This document shows positions 24,883 to 33,320 of a DNA stretch of 64,000 nt, piece after piece. The DNA is taken from contig JACHMT010000005.1 in NCBI GenBank assembly GCA_014208095.1, positions 124,001 through 188,000 of the forward strand, read 5' to 3'. Source of the DNA: Actinospineispora eucalypti. Its GTDB lineage: Bacteria > Actinomycetota > Actinomycetes > Mycobacteriales > Pseudonocardiaceae. Under the pieces are notes generated by a model that saw only the letters and a list, made by a program, of their open reading frames with translations, was not told the DNA's origin and did no database searches. Within the stretch, counting starts at the first letter, position 1; each line of letters starts with the position of its first letter. The translations under genes and the position numbers were made by a program.

Positions 24883-25881
24883 GTGACGGTCATTTCGCTC
24901 CCGCAGGAGTACAACGAAGAGGGTTTGTTCGTCGACCTGCGGTCGATCTTCGGCAGCTCGTTGTTCTTGAAGTGTGAGGGTTTCAACTTCGCCGGTTCGA
25001 TCAAGCTGAAGGCGGCCGCTGGGATGGTCGAGGCGGCCGAGCGGGATGGGCTTTTGACGCCGTGGTCGGTGATCGTGGAGTCCTCGTCGGGGAACCTGGG
25101 TGTGGCGTTGAGCATGATCGCGGCGAGCAAGGGGTACCGGTTCATCTGTGTGACCGACCCGCGCTGCAACCTGGCTACTCGGCGGTTGATGGAGGCGTTG
25201 GGTGGCGAGGTGCACACGGTCACTGAGCCGGACGCGGCCGGTGGTTTCCTGGGTGCCCGGATCGATTATGTCCGGTCGTTGTGTGACTCGGATGAGCGGT
25301 ATGTGTGGTTGAACCAGTACGCCAACCCGAACAACTCGGCGGCGCACTACAAGACCACCGCGCCCGAGATCGCGTCCGCGTTCCCGCACCTGGACGTGCT
25401 GTTTGTCGGGGCGGGTACCACCGGCACGCTGATGGGTTGCGCGCGTTATTTCCGGCGTCATCACCCGCGGGTGCGGATTGTCGCGGTGGACGCGGTGGGT
25501 TCGGTGACCTTCGGTGCTCCTCCCGCGCGCCGGATGATCCCCGGGTTGGGTACCAGTGTCCGCCCGCCGCAGCTGGACGAGTCTTATGTGGATGAGGTGG
25601 TGTATGTGGAGGAGGCGGACACCGTCCGCGCCTGTCACCGCCTGGCTCGGCGGGGTTTCTTGTTCGGTGGGTCTACCGGGACCGTGGTCAGCGGTGCTAC
25701 TCAGTGGCTGGCCGATCGCGGTGCCCAGCACCTGACCTCGGTGGCGATCGCCCCCGACTTTGGTGAGCGGTATCTGGACACCGTCTACCAGAGCACCTGG
25801 ATCCAGGACCTGTATGGCGAGGACGTGCTCGACGGCATCAATGCGGGTGTCGAGCTGCCCACCCGTTCCTGGTCCGCGTGA
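24883..25881 (+). CDS. sbnA: SbnA-like PLP enzyme (2,3-diaminopropionate biosynthesis)
   Basis: A 332-residue fold-type II PLP enzyme. In Staphylococcus aureus, SbnA condenses O-phospho-L-serine with L-glutamate to N-(2-amino-2-carboxyethyl)-L-glutamate, the precursor of 2,3-diaminopropionate. Here FNFAGSIKLKAAAG holds the PLP lysine, ESSSGNLGVALSMIAASKGY the asparagine loop, GAGTTGTLMGCARYF the phosphate-binding loop, and LFGGSTGTVVSGA the C-terminal pyridine-side loop; the ending GERYLDTVYQSTWIQDLY is characteristic of the family. The usual partner SbnB is not in the window. GTG at 24883 is the likely start. Its stop overlaps the GTG of the NRPS gene. Confidence 0.88.
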   Translation: MTVISLPQEYNEEGLFVDLRSIFGSSLFLKCEGFNFAGSIKLKAAAGMVEAAERDGLLTPWSVIVESSSGNLGVALSMIAASKGYRFICVTDPRCNLATRRLMEALGGEVHTVTEPDAAGGFLGARIDYVRSLCDSDERYVWLNQYANPNNSAAHYKTTAPEIASAFPHLDVLFVGAGTTGTLMGCARYFRRHHPRVRIVAVDAVGSVTFGAPPARRMIPGLGTSVRPPQLDESYVDEVVYVEEADTVRACHRLARRGFLFGGSTGTVVSGATQWLADRGAQHLTSVAIAPDFGERYLDTVYQSTWIQDLYGEDVLDGINAGVELPTRSWSA

Positions 25882-28800
25882 TCCCGGTGAGCGCCCCGAG
25901 CATCGACCAGAGCATCGACCAGAGCATCGAGAGCATTGACGAGAGTATTGAAGGCCGGCCGATGCGGGCGCAGTCGCTGTCGGATCTGATCGTGGTTGAC
26001 CAGCATGAGGCGCAGGGTTGGCGGGTCCGTCAGGACGAGCGTCTTGATCACTTGTTCGAGGAGCGCTGCGACTGGGTGCGCCGGTACGGGCGGCCCGGGC
26101 AGCTGGCGGTGGACGCGGGTGAGAAGTCGCTCAGTTACGAGGAGTTGGACGGCTGGGCCAACCGGATGGCCCGTTTCCTGCGGCTGCGCGGCGCGGGGTC
26201 GGGTGATCGGATCGCGTTGCTGTTCGATGACGCGGCCGATGCGTATGTGGCGATGCTCGCGGTGCTGAAGATCGGCGCCACCTACGTCCCGCTGGATGCC
26301 GGTTATCCGATGGGTCGGATGGCCTACATGGTCGAGGACGCCCAGGTGCGTACCGTGCTGTCGGTCTCGCACCTGGCCGAGCGGATCGAGCAGTTCGAGC
26401 TGCTGGGCGCGAGTGGCGCCGAGTTGGTGTATGTGGATCAGGCGATGCCGCTGATCGCCGAGATGGCCGACCGGCGGCTGATCCCGGCCGAGCGCGGCTC
26501 GGCCGCCGACAGGTTGGCTTACATCACCTACACCCAGGGCGCCTCCGGGCGGCTTACCGGTGTGGCGGTGGATCACCGCAGCATCTGCAACTTTGTGAAG
26601 GTCGCCGCCGAGATCTACGGCATCCGCGCCCGGGACCGGGTTTACCAGGGGCGCACGATCGCGTCCGACTTTTCGGTGGAGGAGATCTGGGTGCCCTGGG
26701 CGCAGGGCGCGACGTTGGTGCCCGCGCCGCCCCGCGCCCGGCTGCGTGGGGCCGAGTTGCACCGTTTCCTGGACGAGCGTCGGGTCACCGCGATGTGCAC
26801 CGTGCCGGGGCTGCTGGACACCATCCCGGGCGATTTGCCGCACCTGCGGTTCCTGCTGGTGTCCGAACAGCCGTGCCCGGCGCATCTGGTGGCGCGTTGG
26901 CACCGCCCGGGGCGGCGGTTCCTGAACGTCTACGGCCCGCCCGAGGTGACCGTCACCGCGATCTGGACCGAGCTGCACCCGAACAAGCCGGCCAGTATCG
27001 GGGTGCCGTTGCCGACCTACAGTGCGGTGATCCTGGATGTCGAGGAGCCGTACCGCGCGCTGCCGCACGGGCAGGTCGGTGAGATCGCCATCGCCGGGAT
27101 CGGGTTGGCCTGTGGCTACCTCAACCGCGAGGACCTCACCCGGGAGGCGTTCATCCCCGATTTCCTGGGCATCCCGGGCAACCCATCCGGGCGGATCTAC
27201 CGCACCGGCGACCTGGGCCGGGTCAACACCAACGGCGAGATCGAATACCACGGACAGATCACCCGGCCCCAGGCAGCCGGCGCGGTGACCGGTGGCGACG
27301 GCGCCGCGTTGCCCACCCAGATGCTGCCCGTCCAGGCGCCGAACCCCACGGTGGAGCTCCCGCCCGCCTCGCCGGCGCTGGCCGAGGCGCTCGCACCGCT
27401 GGCCGAGGCGCCCGCCGCCCCGGCGTCTGGCATCGCGCAGGCCTTGGCCGAGGTGCTCGCCGAGGTCCTCGGCGTCGATGAGGTGTCGGTGGACGGCAAC
27501 TTCTTCGACGACCTGGGTGCGGACTCGATGGTGATGGCCCGGTTCTGCGCCCGGGCGCGCAAGCAGCCGGACCTGCCCTCGGTGTCGATGAAGGACATCT
27601 ACCGCCACACCACCATCCGTGGCCTGGCCACCGCCCTCGCCGACCCGGCGTCCACCTCGACCGAGCGCGGCTTCGCCGAGGTGCTCGCCCAGGTGCTGGG
27701 CATCGATGAGGTGTCGGTGGACGGCAACTTCTTCGACGACCTGGGTGCGGACTCGATGGTGATGGCCCGGTTCTGCGCCCGGGCACGCAAGCGCCTCGAC
27801 CTTCCCTCGGTGTCCATGAAGGACATCTACCGGCACACCACCATCCGTGGCCTGGCCACGGCGCTCGGGGAGTCTGAGCCTGGAGCGGGTGGGCTGACGG
27901 TGGCGTCGGTTGCCGCGTCGCTTGCACCGTCTGGCACGCTGCCGGCCGTTCTGTCGGTCTCCTCGCCGGTTCCGCCTTCGGCGGAGGTGGCGAGGTTCGC
28001 GCGGGAGGTGCGGCGGCGGCGTCCGGCGCCGGCAGGCAAGCCCCGGTACGTGTTGTGCGCGGCCCTGCAGTTGCTGTTCTTCCTCGGTTACTGCTGCTTG
28101 GTCGCGCTGGCCACCGTCCGGGGCGCGGAGTGGATCTCCACCGCCACCGCCGAGCTGGACATCTACCTCCGCTCGGTCGAGGTGGGCACGGCGGCCTTCC
28201 TGGGCCTGGTCTCCCTGCCGATCGTGGCCAAGTGGCTGATCATCGGCCGCTGGAAGCCCCAGGAGCTGCGGGTCTGGAGCCTGCCCTACGTGGGCTTCTG
28301 GCTGGTCAAGACGCTGATCCGGATGAGCCCGCTGGCGCGGATGGGCGGCTCGCCGCTGCAGGTGCTCTACCTGCGGGCGCTGGGCGCGAAGATCGGGCGG
28401 GGCGTCACCATCCTGTCCACCCATGTGCCGGTGTGCACCGACATGCTGACCATCGGCGAAGGCACGGTCATCCGCAAGGACACATTCTTCAACTGCTACC
28501 GGGCGCGGGCCGGCGTCATCGAGGTCGGCCCGGTGACCCTCGGCCGGGACGTCTACATCGGCGAGGCGACGGTGCTGGACATCGGCACCTCGATCGGCGA
28601 CGGGGCGCAGCTGGGCCACTCCTCGGCGTTGCACGCCGGGCAGGCGGTGCCCGCCGGCGAGCGCTGGCACGGCTCCCCGGCCCAGCCGACCGACACCGAC
28701 TACCGCGTCGTGCCACCGGCCCGCGTGGGCACCGCGCGCAGGGCGCTGTGGGCCACCGGCCAGCTGGTGGTTGGGCTGTTCGTCTACCTGCCACTGGCCC

Positions 28801-30194
28801 TCGGCGGGCTGTACTTGCTGCTCGGCGCCGTGCCGTGGGTGCGCACGCTGCTCGGCAACGGCCCGCTGGCGTTCACCAGCTGGGCGTTCTACGCCGACGC
28901 GATCGTCGCCTCCGTGCTGCTGTTCCTCGGCGGGGTGGTCGGCGGCCTGCTGTTCGTGTTCATCGCACCGCGCCTGCTCGGCCTGTTCATCACGCCGGGC
29001 AAGGTGTACCGGCTCTACGGCTTCCACCACTGGGTGCAGCGGGCGATCACCCGGATCACCAACCGCAAGTTCTACACCCACCTGTTCGGCGACAGCTCGT
29101 ACATCGTGGACTTCCTGCGGTCCCTCGGCTACGGCCTGCACAACGTGGAACAGACCGGCTCGAACTTCGGCATGGACGTCAAGCAGGACAACCCGTACCT
29201 GAGCTCGGCCGGCAGCGGCACGGTGATCGCCGACGGGCTGTCGATCATCAATGCCGACTTCTCCAGCACGTCCTTCCGGGTGTCCGCGGTGTCCATCGGG
29301 GCGTACAACTTCCTGGGGAACCTGGTTGCCTACCCGGCTCAGGGCCGGACGGGGGACAACTGCCTGCTGGCGACGAAGGTCATGGTGCCGATCGACGGCG
29401 AGATCCGGGAGGGTGTGGGCCTGCTGGGCTCGCCCTGCTTCGAGATCCCCCGAACCGTGGCGCGGGACCACAAGTTCGGCCTGAACAGCGCCGAGGAACT
29501 GCGGCGGGGCTTGGCCGGGAAGAACCGGCACAACGTGGCCAGCATGTTGCTGCGCCTGCTGTCGCTGTGGCTGTACTTCCTCATGGTCAGCCTGTTCACC
29601 CTGGGCGCGATCGACCTCTACCACTCGCTCGGGGTGCTCGCCTTCGCCGCGTCCAACGCGCTGACCGTGCTGTTCACCGCCGTCTACTTCGTGCTGGTGG
29701 ACCGCACGGTGCGCGGGCTCCAGGCGCTGCGCCCGGACGGCGTCTCGATCTACGACCGCGACTTCTGGCGGCACGAGCGCTACTGGAAGGTGCGCGCGGA
29801 CGGGTTCGTCGGCCTGTTCAACGGCACTCCGTTCAAGAACGTGATCTGGCGGATGATGGGCGCGCGGGTCGGCCGCCGGGTGTTCGACGACGGCTGCTTC
29901 CTCACCGAGCGCACCTTCGCCACCATCGGCGACGACTGCACCCTCAACGAGGGCAGCTACATCTGGTGCCACTCGCAGGAGGACGGTGCCTTCAAGTCGG
30001 ACCTCAGCGCGCTCGGTGCCGGCTGCACGCTCGGCGTCGGTGCGTTCGTGCACTACGGCGTGACCATGGGCGACGGGTCCGAGCTGGCCGCCGACTCATT
30101 CCTGATGAAGGGCGAGGAGATCCCGTCCGGGGAGTACTGGGGCGGAAACCCGGCGCAGGAAATCGCGAACGCTGACCGGGTGTATTCCTCCTGA
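25878..30194 (+). CDS. Pls-type membrane NRPS with incomplete A domain and two carrier domains
   Basis: A 1438-residue single-module synthetase built like epsilon-poly-L-lysine synthetase (Pls). After a Ser-Ile-Asp-rich leader, residues ~40-465 are an adenylation core: LKIGATYVPLDAGYP (A2), SDFSVEEIW (A4), NVYGPPEVTV (A5), IYRTGDLGRV (A7). Motif A3 is degenerate (YTQGASGRLTG instead of YTSG-TG-PKG), and the C-terminal subdomain with motifs A8-A10 is missing: the chain goes from EYHGQI into an Ala/Pro linker. Two nearly identical carrier domains follow (Ser550 and Ser626, LGADSMVM). Residues ~720-1438 hold six membrane helices with three hexapeptide-repeat soluble domains (LGAKIGRGVTIL, MGARVGRRVFDD), the Pls condensing part. 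The GTG overlaps the sbnA stop. Confidence 0.87.
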   Translation: MIPVSAPSIDQSIDQSIESIDESIEGRPMRAQSLSDLIVVDQHEAQGWRVRQDERLDHLFEERCDWVRRYGRPGQLAVDAGEKSLSYEELDGWANRMARFLRLRGAGSGDRIALLFDDAADAYVAMLAVLKIGATYVPLDAGYPMGRMAYMVEDAQVRTVLSVSHLAERIEQFELLGASGAELVYVDQAMPLIAEMADRRLIPAERGSAADRLAYITYTQGASGRLTGVAVDHRSICNFVKVAAEIYGIRARDRVYQGRTIASDFSVEEIWVPWAQGATLVPAPPRARLRGAELHRFLDERRVTAMCTVPGLLDTIPGDLPHLRFLLVSEQPCPAHLVARWHRPGRRFLNVYGPPEVTVTAIWTELHPNKPASIGVPLPTYSAVILDVEEPYRALPHGQVGEIAIAGIGLACGYLNREDLTREAFIPDFLGIPGNPSGRIYRTGDLGRVNTNGEIEYHGQITRPQAAGAVTGGDGAALPTQMLPVQAPNPTVELPPASPALAEALAPLAEAPAAPASGIAQALAEVLAEVLGVDEVSVDGNFFDDLGADSMVMARFCARARKQPDLPSVSMKDIYRHTTIRGLATALADPASTSTERGFAEVLAQVLGIDEVSVDGNFFDDLGADSMVMARFCARARKRLDLPSVSMKDIYRHTTIRGLATALGESEPGAGGLTVASVAASLAPSGTLPAVLSVSSPVPPSAEVARFAREVRRRRPAPAGKPRYVLCAALQLLFFLGYCCLVALATVRGAEWISTATAELDIYLRSVEVGTAAFLGLVSLPIVAKWLIIGRWKPQELRVWSLPYVGFWLVKTLIRMSPLARMGGSPLQVLYLRALGAKIGRGVTILSTHVPVCTDMLTIGEGTVIRKDTFFNCYRARAGVIEVGPVTLGRDVYIGEATVLDIGTSIGDGAQLGHSSALHAGQAVPAGERWHGSPAQPTDTDYRVVPPARVGTARRALWATGQLVVGLFVYLPLALGGLYLLLGAVPWVRTLLGNGPLAFTSWAFYADAIVASVLLFLGGVVGGLLFVFIAPRLLGLFITPGKVYRLYGFHHWVQRAITRITNRKFYTHLFGDSSYIVDFLRSLGYGLHNVEQTGSNFGMDVKQDNPYLSSAGSGTVIADGLSIINADFSSTSFRVSAVSIGAYNFLGNLVAYPAQGRTGDNCLLATKVMVPIDGEIREGVGLLGSPCFEIPRTVARDHKFGLNSAEELRRGLAGKNRHNVASMLLRLLSLWLYFLMVSLFTLGAIDLYHSLGVLAFAASNALTVLFTAVYFVLVDRTVRGLQALRPDGVSIYDRDFWRHERYWKVRADGFVGLFNGTPFKNVIWRMMGARVGRRVFDDGCFLTERTFATIGDDCTLNEGSYIWCHSQEDGAFKSDLSALGAGCTLGVGAFVHYGVTMGDGSELAADSFLMKGEEIPSGEYWGGNPAQEIANADRVYSS
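27475..27868 (+). repeat. tandem duplication of the carrier-domain coding segment, 228-bp period
   Basis: The stretch 27475-27556 is identical, base for base, to 27703-27784, and the match continues with few changes to about 27640/27868. Each unit encodes one carrier domain with its own serine. Such identity at synonymous positions points to recent duplication or gene conversion. Confidence 0.93.
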
Positions 30195-30225
30195 CCCTCA
30201 GCGACCCGCACCGAAGGGAACCGAG

Positions 30226-31215
30226 ATGTCCACTCCAAACGCCTCTTCCCTGCGAGGCCTGGAAGTCTCTCCGGGCAAGCCGCCGATCCTGCGGGCGGAG
30301 CTCACTGGTGACGCACCGACCTGGGTGGCCGAGCATCGGGATGCCCTGCACGCGGTGATCGACGAGCACGGCGCGCTGCTGGTCCGGGGTTTGGGGCTGG
30401 GTGACACGGGCCAGGTTGGCGCCGTGTTCCAGCGGTTGGCCTCGGGCGGGCTGATGGGTGAGCGGGAGTCGTTCGCGCCTCGCACGGCCTACGCGCCGGG
30501 GGTGTACTCCTCGACCAAGTGGCAGCCGAACGAGCCGATGTGCATGCACCACGAGCTGAGCTATGCGCTGGAGTTTCCGAACCTGATGATGTTCGCCTGC
30601 CGCACCGCGCCCGGGGCGGGCGGCGCGACCGCCGTCTGCGACTCGGCCGCGGTGTTGGATGCGCTGCCGGCGGACCTGGTCGCCCGGTTCGAGCGGGAGG
30701 GCTGGCTGCTGTCGCGCAACTACAACGAGGAGATGGGCGCGTCCTACGCGGAGGCGTTCGGCACCGCCGACCGGGGGGCCGTGGAGGACTACTGCCGGGC
30801 CAACGCGATCGACTTCGAGTGGCAGTCCGGTGGCGGGCTGCGCACCTGGCAGCGGCGCTACGCGGTGGTGGCCCACCCGATCAGCGGTCGTAACTGCTGG
30901 TTCAACCAGATCGCGTTCCTGAACGAGTGGACGCTGGACCCGGACGTGCGGGAGTTCCTGGTGGATGTCTACGGCCGGGAGTCGCTGCCCTTCAACACCC
31001 ACTTCGGCAACGGTGACCCGATCGGACCGCACATCGTGCACCCGATCACTCAGGCATACCAGGCCAACACCCGCCGCGAGCCGTGGCAGTCCGGCGATCT
31101 GCTGCTGGTCGACAACATCCGGACCGCGCACAGCCTCGAGCCCTTCCAGGGGCCTCGCGAGGTACTGGTCGGCCTGGCCGACCCGGTGGGCACGGGCGGT
31201 TTCTCGGCCGAGTGA
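30226..31215 (+). CDS. TauD/TfdA family Fe(II)/2-oxoglutarate dioxygenase
   Basis: A 329-residue non-haem iron dioxygenase. The iron ligands are visible as H-x-E in MCMHHELSYALEFPNL (near residue 107) and the distal His in RTAHSLEPFQGPREVLVGLA, where the following Arg binds 2-oxoglutarate. The HxELSY form is common in dioxygenases of peptide pathways (SyrP-like), which hydroxylate amino acids often on carrier domains. GAAGGGAA precedes the ATG, 31 bp after the NRPS stop, so it belongs to the same operon. Likely substrate: diaminopropionate, its precursor or the carrier-bound residue. Confidence 0.88.
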   Translation: MSTPNASSLRGLEVSPGKPPILRAELTGDAPTWVAEHRDALHAVIDEHGALLVRGLGLGDTGQVGAVFQRLASGGLMGERESFAPRTAYAPGVYSSTKWQPNEPMCMHHELSYALEFPNLMMFACRTAPGAGGATAVCDSAAVLDALPADLVARFEREGWLLSRNYNEEMGASYAEAFGTADRGAVEDYCRANAIDFEWQSGGGLRTWQRRYAVVAHPISGRNCWFNQIAFLNEWTLDPDVREFLVDVYGRESLPFNTHFGNGDPIGPHIVHPITQAYQANTRREPWQSGDLLLVDNIRTAHSLEPFQGPREVLVGLADPVGTGGFSAE

Positions 31216-31292
31216 TTGCTGTCGTCTCCCGCCCGTCGATATTTGCTGTCCGGGGGATGACACCTCCACGGCTGGTCCGCGCGGTTCGGCGA

Positions 31293-31516
31293 GCGTGGGG
31301 CGGGTGCTGGCCGACCAGTTGGCGCGGACCGGGGTGAAACCGGAAATGATCGAGTTCGTCGGTGACGACGAGTCCGGGTTCATCGAGGCCGGGATTCCGG
31401 TCGGCGGCGCCCAGAACGGCGACAGCAAGAAGAAGACCGCGTTGGTGCTCGATGTCGGAGACGACGCTAGGAATCGGGCGATTATCGACCGGCAAACTCC
31501 CTGGTGTCAGCGGTGA
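31293..31516 (+). pseudogene. remnant of an M28-type peptidase
   Basis: In the frame ending at 31516, RGSASVGRVLADQLARTGVK, then MIEFVGDDESGFIEAGIPVG and GAQNGDSKKKT, match the segment of M28 metallopeptidases that carries the late metal ligands and the GIPxGG turn. There is no N-terminal half, no signal peptide and no C-terminal continuation of the family. The remnant sits between the dioxygenase and the convergent CDF gene and overlaps the end of the latter. Confidence 0.5.
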
Positions 31517-32613
31517 TGCGTCAGGACGCCGTGCGCGGCGTCGGCGCCGGTGACCGGCTCGGTGTGCACCACCGCCGCGGTCAGCCGGGGCACCGCGTGC
31601 ACCAGGTCGTGCTCCACCTCGTGAGCGAGCCGGTGGGCCTGCTCGACGGTGAGCCGCGGGTCCACCGCGATGGCCACCTCGGCGTGCAGGCTGTGCCCGA
31701 TCCAGCGCATCCGCACCTGCCCCGCGCCGACCACGCCCGGGGTCGCGGCGGCGGCGCGTTCCAGCAGCTCCACCGCGGCTGGGTCGACCGCGTCAAGCAG
31801 CCGGCCGAAAACCTCGGCCACGGCGTCGCGCAGCACCAGCAGGATGGCCGCCGTGATCAGCAGGCCGATGATCGGGTCCGCGATCGGCCAGCCCAGGGCC
31901 ATGCCCCCGGCGCCGGCCACCACGGCGAGCGAGGTGAACCCGTCCGTTCGGGCGTGTAGGCCGTCCGCGACCAGCGCCGCCGAACCGATCCGCCGCCCCA
32001 CCCGGATCCGCCAGCGGGCCACCAGCTCGTTGCCGATGAACCCGAGAACGCCCGCGACCGCGACCACCCACAGATACCGCACCGGTTGCGGCTCCAGCAG
32101 CCGCAGCACCGCTTCGTACCCGGCCAGTGCCGCTGAACTGGCGATGATCAGCACGACCACCAGGCCGGCGAGGTCTTCTGCCCGGCCCAGACCGTAGGTG
32201 AACCGCCGAGTCGCGGCCCGGCGGCCCAGCAGGAACGCGATGCCCACCGGGATTGCGGTCATCGCGTCCGCGAAGTTGTGGATGGTGTCGCCCAGCAGCG
32301 CCACCGACCCGGTCAACAACACCAGCACCAGCTGGGCGATCGCCGTGACGAACAGCACCGCGAACGACCACACCAGGGTCCGCATCCCCTCGCGGCTGGC
32401 CTCCAGCGCGGCATCGAACCGGTCGGCGCTGTCATGGCTGTGCGGGGTCACCACATGCCGTAGCCGGTTCCGCAGGGCGGTCCACCACGAGGTCTCGTCG
32501 TGCCCGTGCCCGTGCCCGTGCCCGTGCCCGTGCCCGTGCCCGTGCCCGTGCCCGTGCCCGTGCCCGTGCCCGGCCGGCCGCGTTTCGTCTTCCGGAGGCG
32601 CCATGCTTGCCAT
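31507..32613 (-). CDS. cation diffusion facilitator (CDF) with N-terminal Gly-His tract
   Basis: A 368-residue metal efflux transporter with six hydrophobic helices and a C-terminal cytoplasmic domain. Helix 2 has the metal site LLGDTIHNFADA, and helix 5 SAALVADGLHARTDGFTS. Near the N-terminus, about residues 15-38, is a run of twelve Gly-His pairs, well suited to bind Zn, Ni or Cu. A second polar stretch with RHVVTPHSHDSADR follows. The ATG at 32611-32613 has AGGGAA upstream; a second ATG lies three codons later. The gene is divergent from an ArsR sensor, 29 bp apart, so metal-responsive control is likely. Confidence 0.88.
   Translation of the reverse strand: MASMAPPEDETRPAGHGHGHGHGHGHGHGHGHGHGHGHDETSWWTALRNRLRHVVTPHSHDSADRFDAALEASREGMRTLVWSFAVLFVTAIAQLVLVLLTGSVALLGDTIHNFADAMTAIPVGIAFLLGRRAATRRFTYGLGRAEDLAGLVVVLIIASSAALAGYEAVLRLLEPQPVRYLWVVAVAGVLGFIGNELVARWRIRVGRRIGSAALVADGLHARTDGFTSLAVVAGAGGMALGWPIADPIIGLLITAAILLVLRDAVAEVFGRLLDAVDPAAVELLERAAAATPGVVGAGQVRMRWIGHSLHAEVAIAVDPRLTVEQAHRLAHEVEHDLVHAVPRLTAAVVHTEPVTGADAAHGVLTHHR
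32503..32568 (-). repeat. CCCGTG hexanucleotide repeat, 11 units, encoding the Gly-His tract
   Basis: Eleven uninterrupted units of CCCGTG (CACGGG on the coding strand), in frame within the CDF gene. Units change protein length by two residues each without frameshift, so the metal-binding tract could vary by strand slippage. Confidence 0.95.
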
Positions 32614-32642
32614 GGTTCCCTGCTCACGAGCACTATGCAACC

Positions 32643-33008
32643 ATGCGCGCGCACAACGATGTGGCACCTGCCAAGGTGGGGCGACAGCCAGATGTGGACA
32701 CCCGCTACCAGGTGGCGGCCGAGGTGTTGCGCCACCTGGCCGACCCCACCCGGCTGCACCTGTTGTGCCTGCTCGGCGAGGAACAAGACGTCAGCACGCT
32801 GGCTTCGCGGGTGCCGGCGTCGCGGTCCTCGGTGTCCCAGCATCTCGGGCGGCTGCGCCTGGCCGGTCTGGTACGGGCCCGGCGGGAGGGCCGGCGGATG
32901 CTCTACCGGATCACCAGCGACCATCTCAGCGGGCTGGTAGCCGAGGCGCTCGAGTTCGCCGACCACACGGTCCACGCGCTGCCCCACCACGTGGGTAGGC
33001 CGGAATGA
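32643..33008 (+). CDS. ArsR/SmtB family metal-responsive repressor
   Basis: A 121-residue winged-helix repressor: VAAEVLRHLADPTRLHLLCL, then STLASRVPASRSSVSQHLGR (recognition helix), LVRARREGRRMLYRI (wing). Helix alpha-5 reads SDHLSGLVAEALEFADHTVH and keeps an Asp, His and two late His residues like SmtB/CzrA sites, with one position changed. The ATG at 32643 fits the family; an upstream TTG frame is unlikely. It probably represses the divergent CDF gene and itself in the absence of metal. Confidence 0.86.
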   Translation: MRAHNDVAPAKVGRQPDVDTRYQVAAEVLRHLADPTRLHLLCLLGEEQDVSTLASRVPASRSSVSQHLGRLRLAGLVRARREGRRMLYRITSDHLSGLVAEALEFADHTVHALPHHVGRPE

Positions 33009-33143
33009 GCCCGTTTATCAGCAACTTCTTGCCTCCGGCTTACCTGCGCGAGCGTGGCTGCTAACGGGCCGGTACCTACCTTCGGCAGTCGAATCCCAGT
33101 TCCAGCCCACCCGGGAGGCCTGACGACGAGCCGGCTGACGAAG

Positions 33144-33319
33144 GTGCTCGGCACCGGGGAGAACGGGCACCGGGTGCTGGTGGTGGAGGACGACGAAACC
33201 ATCGGCAGCACGTCGCGGCGCTGCGGCGCAAGCTCGACACGATGTCCGAACACGGCCGGATACCGCGCATCGTCACCCTGCGGCGCCACGGCTACCGGCT
33301 GGAGGACCCCGACCGTTGA
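33144..33319 (+). pseudogene. internally deleted OmpR-type response regulator
   Basis: The start encodes a receiver-domain beginning, HRVLVVEDDETIGS (acidic pocket DD). The very next bases, in another frame, encode HVAALRRKLDTMSE and IVTLRRHGYRLEDPDR, the last ~30 residues of an OmpR/PhoB DNA-binding domain, with its stop at 33317-33319. All of the phosphorylation site and most of the effector domain, about 200 residues, is missing. This is a scar of a deletion, not a working gene. Confidence 0.8.
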
Positions 33320-33320
33320 C

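Noticed and set aside
25785..30053. 1422-codon open frame on the minus strand opposite the NRPS gene
   Set aside because: It is a GC-driven shadow: Arg/His/Gln-rich with no family similarity, while the plus strand carries clear NRPS motifs over the same bases.
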